DNA of 64,000 bases from Epiperipatus broadwayi (Eukaryota > Onychophora > Udeonychophora > Euonychophora > Peripatidae): positions 482,098-546,097 of the forward strand of contig JAQFVV010006635.1 in assembly GCA_028023455.1 (NCBI GenBank), given 5' to 3'. The notes beneath the pieces are model-generated. The model did not search any database. It was not told the DNA's origin and saw only the letters and a program-made list of their open reading frames with translations. The position numbers and the translations under genes were made by a program. The first letter of the stretch is position 1, and each line of letters opens with the position of its first letter. Shown here in pieces: positions 61,324-64,000 of the stretch.

Positions 61324-61668
61324 TTGAGAGAGTGCAAATTTCTCAAGCGCTTGTGACTATTAGTAACCAATCAGATCTTAAGCACTGGGACAGGGAATTT
61401 AACAAGAAAAGAATGAATTCCACTAGAATAGTAAATCGAAAGATTTCACACTGTATGTTTATAATTTGAACTCAGTCAATTAAGTGTGATGATATATAAG
61501 ATTCACGCTCTCAGATATAAGTACTTTGGACTGGCTTGGATATATAGAAAGACAAGTAAAGAGGAGAGTGGAATCCACTCTTTTCTTGTTAAATTTCCTG
61601 TCCCAGTGCTTAAGATCTGATTGGTTACTAATAGTCACAAGCGCTTGAGAAATTTGCACTCTCTCAAT
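61324..61668. mobile_element. TTAA-flanked MITE with 100-bp inverted arms
   Basis: 345 bp, starting ATTGAGAGAGTGCAAATTTC and ending with its reverse complement, flanked on each side by TTAA (61320-61323 and 61669-61672), the target duplication of piggyBac-type transposases. The arms (61324-about 61426 and about 61566-61668) differ at only a few positions, so the copy is young. The 140-bp interior shares a core with 26720-26905: AGTAAATCGAAAGATTTCA, a TATA-like stretch, CACGCTC, AAGTAAAGA and a CTCTTTTCT end. The tip does not start with CCC as many piggyBac ends do, so the superfamily rests on TTAA alone. Confidence 0.7.
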
Positions 61669-62761
61669 TTAATTAAATGTTAACAAATCCATGCAAGTGT
61701 CTATACCCAACTTAAATTTAACATTTATTACAAGTTCTTTAATAATAATTAAAAAAATCATAATTAAACTTAACAGAACAAAAAAATTAAATGGAAATGA
61801 TTTTTACAAAAAACAATACATCAAATAACATTATTAATATTAATTTACATTGGTCAGATAGGATTCTATTTCTATTAAAGATGGAACAAGTTTCAGAATT
61901 ATGGTTCTCAATCTTTTCAAATACTGGAGTTTTAGAATTATAGTTAAAGTTTATTAGAGTTCATAAAGTTCTTACAGTTTAAATGAAAAGTTTCTTTTTT
62001 AGAATTAAAGTTCATTAGTTTAAGTTCTTACTGTTTTAAAAATCCACACTTAACAGTTGCTTGCCATTTGGAGCCAGAGTTAATTCCCCCGATGTCCCTG
62101 TGGTCCTCAATATAGGAAAAACAATGTCATTTCTCTTTCTTTTTAGCAAAACTGAAGGGATTGAAGAGTGCATCTTTCCAATCCCTTCTCCTTCAACTCT
62201 AGCACACCTCTGCTTTCACATCTCTATCTTCTCTTAATTCTCCTTCACTAAAATTTATTTCCAAACTTTTTTTTTAATATTAATTTTGCAGATTCAGTGG
62301 ACATTACATCATGATGATGGTGATGGTCTTGTTGTTCTGGTCCGTTTCCTAAGGGATTTTTTTTATTGGCTATTAGTTTCTATTGTTTTTTTTCTCCTAT
62401 CTAACCATTGCTTATACATTTCTGCAATGCTAAGAGCTAGCTTACATTTAACTAATTAAAATAATCATTTCCATTTTACAATAGCATTAATTAATTTATT
62501 GTGCATTCTAAAAGATATATTTTTATCTTTAAATCTTTTAAGTTTTTGCTGAAAATTTAGTCTTAAAACTTTTTTTTTTTTAATAAAGTTTTCTTTTAGT
62601 AATTTTTCATCTGTGTGATTTTATATATCAGAGTTTAGATGATTTTTAATTTTCAATTTTTAATTCTTAAAAAAAAAGTTTTTATTTGCGAACTTTTATT
62701 TTTCATGTTTAATTTTTTTAAAAAATAATGTAACAGCGTATGTGCCTGCTACAATAGATAT

Positions 62762-64000
62762 ATATCACCTCTTCATTTAAATGTTTGGCAATGCAGACTA
62801 GCTTCTTTGTCTTTTCTTTATTACTATATAATTTTTTGTAGAATTCTTCCAACACTTCATGAAGTCATCTTTTTTTAGTAGTAATTGCATTTTTTCTTCT
62901 TCTAGCTGAAATAACGTATCTTTCAATTCTAAGGTATTACTTTGTACTTTTGAAACTTTTTTCTCTTTTAGAATTTTCCTTGCCAAATCAGTTATATTTT
63001 CTTATATTATTATTAACTCTTTTTTATATCATGTTACTACAGAATTCTAGATATTCAATTATTGTTAGTAAATCATTTTTAAAACGTTTCAAATTCTTTT
63101 TTATACATTTACTTGTTTCAGTTAAAAATTTATTGGTGGACTGCTCAGTTATATTTATTTTAGTTCTTAGTAAAATATCAGTTATCTGCTTATTTATCTC
63201 AGTCAGGCATATTCAAAGTCCATTAATATTTTAAAACAATTAGCAAGTTTTAATTGGGGAGTTTCTGAAGGTCATAAATATTAACCAATAATACTGGCTT
63301 TTTAATAGTTTTTGGCTCTGTCGTTTTGCATTATCACTTATCTTAAATCTCACTAATTGATTATCATTTCTTGTATTGAACCTATTATAATCTTGAAATA
63401 CATGTTTTCTATTAGTCAAAATATAATCTAATTTTTTTATATCTATGTGTTCCATGTCCATGTTTTTTAAGCATTTTCTTACTTTTAAAAAGAATTAATA
63501 ATACATAATTTTTCTTTTTCTTCAAATTCACATCTCAATGTCACTTAGCCAAATTATTTACAGCACTTTTAACTTTTTTCAAATCTAGCATCAAAGTCTT
63601 CCATGAAAATATTTAAATGTTGTTTGGAGTGATCAAAAGCATTTTATATAAAAAAAAAAACCTCTACTTCTTCATTGGAATGAAAACTTATTGAGACATA
63701 CACCTGAATTATTTGCATTTGATATTTTCCATTAGGTTGAATAACTAATTTCTCCAATTTGTTTGACATACTACCTATCTCCAGAATATTTATAAAACAA
63801 TTCTATTCCATTTATACTTTCAGTATTTGTGCTGGTCTAATTTTCAAATCAATTATTTCTTCAACTTTTAACTGCACAAAATCCAACAATGTACTATTTA
63901 ATAATATAGTTTTTCTTTTCTATAATTTTTTTTTACTTGAAAGTGATTTGTAGTCTTATGGAAGGTTAAATAAAATAATCATTACTGAAAGGTTGCCTGG
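62762..64000 (-). mobile_element. RTE-type retrotransposon, 5' half of split copy, running off the window
   Basis: Continues the copy of 58822-60045 beyond the insertion. The minus strand shows the linker region between endonuclease and polymerase (62762-63240). Then comes the endonuclease C-terminus at 63240-63461 (73 aa: KLDYILTNRKHVFQDYNRFN, NDNQLVRFKI, against DYILTNKKYIFQDCN and SDHRLV in the young copy; the SDH motif is lost as NDN). Next are the GDFN region near 63600 and the upstream endonuclease to 63960. The 5' end lies outside the window. The 62-aa (62798-62986) and plus-strand frames are shadows or remnants. Confidence 0.8.

Larger units (their letters stand above)
60046..62761. 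mobile_element. 2.7-kb non-coding insertion inside an RTE copy
   Basis: Interrupts an otherwise colinear RTE copy. Left junction: CATAAACTTAATT then ATATATATATTATAATGG. Right junction: GCTACAATAGATATATATC. So ATATAT-type sequence lies at both edges and could be the target duplication. The inner start TATAATGGTCGTAAAGATAG resembles that at 52206, and the inner end GCTACA would give TG/CA-like LTR ends after one change. No open frame of note. A block at 60440-60520 (AAGTTCGCACAGATGAATTT, GAGTATGAATAGACTACATA) recurs at 60975-61060, and part of it again near 61690. Contains the MITE at 61324-61668. Confidence 0.5.

Overview
This window is eukaryotic, very AT-rich and dense with repeats. It most likely comes from an invertebrate animal genome: it carries RTE-type and other non-LTR retrotransposons, Penelope-like elements with a GIY-YIG nuclease, a hAT transposase with BED/GTF2I-repeat-like features, many fold-back elements and long microsatellites. 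The phylum cannot be fixed from the sequence. No convincing host protein-coding gene, rRNA or CRISPR is visible. Almost every open frame that can be recognised belongs to a transposable element in some state of decay.

Layout. 614-3841 (minus) is an old full-length RTE copy. 3890-5120 (minus) is a fossil of a second non-LTR lineage, ending at a very long (ATT)n array. 5543-16977 is mostly unrecognised AT-rich DNA with three fold-back elements, a hAT-type MITE and a fossil reverse transcriptase. 16978-19731 is a second old RTE copy. 22428-24640 is a decayed hAT transposon. 26467-28600 holds fold-backs and a non-LTR endonuclease fossil. 30281-31060 is a tandem, retrozyme-like repeat with hammerhead ribozyme cores. 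33691-33763 is a retroposed tRNA-like sequence. 33900-37126 is a nearly intact RTE element with 12-bp target-site duplications and a single frameshift. 37440-38510 is a Penelope-like fossil. 46627-49360 is an inverted-repeat-rich zone. 52000-57500 contains two more fold-backs and a 1-kb head-to-head palindrome of Penelope-like copies between TA tracts. 57515-64000 is an RTE copy split by insertions, one of them a 2.7-kb block that itself holds a TTAA-flanked MITE.

The most interesting signal is a set of short sequences that fit type I hammerhead ribozymes: CUGANGA core, GAAA, a short palindromic helix III, and helix I with an internal loop. They occur in at least three unrelated repeat families, mostly within fold-backs. 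The clearest set, at 30.3-31.0 kb, forms a tandem array with a 469-nt period and shows compensatory base changes in helix I between copies. Hammerheads of this kind are known from Penelope-like elements and animal retrozymes, and both kinds of context occur here. All ribozyme calls were made by eye and need a covariance-model search.
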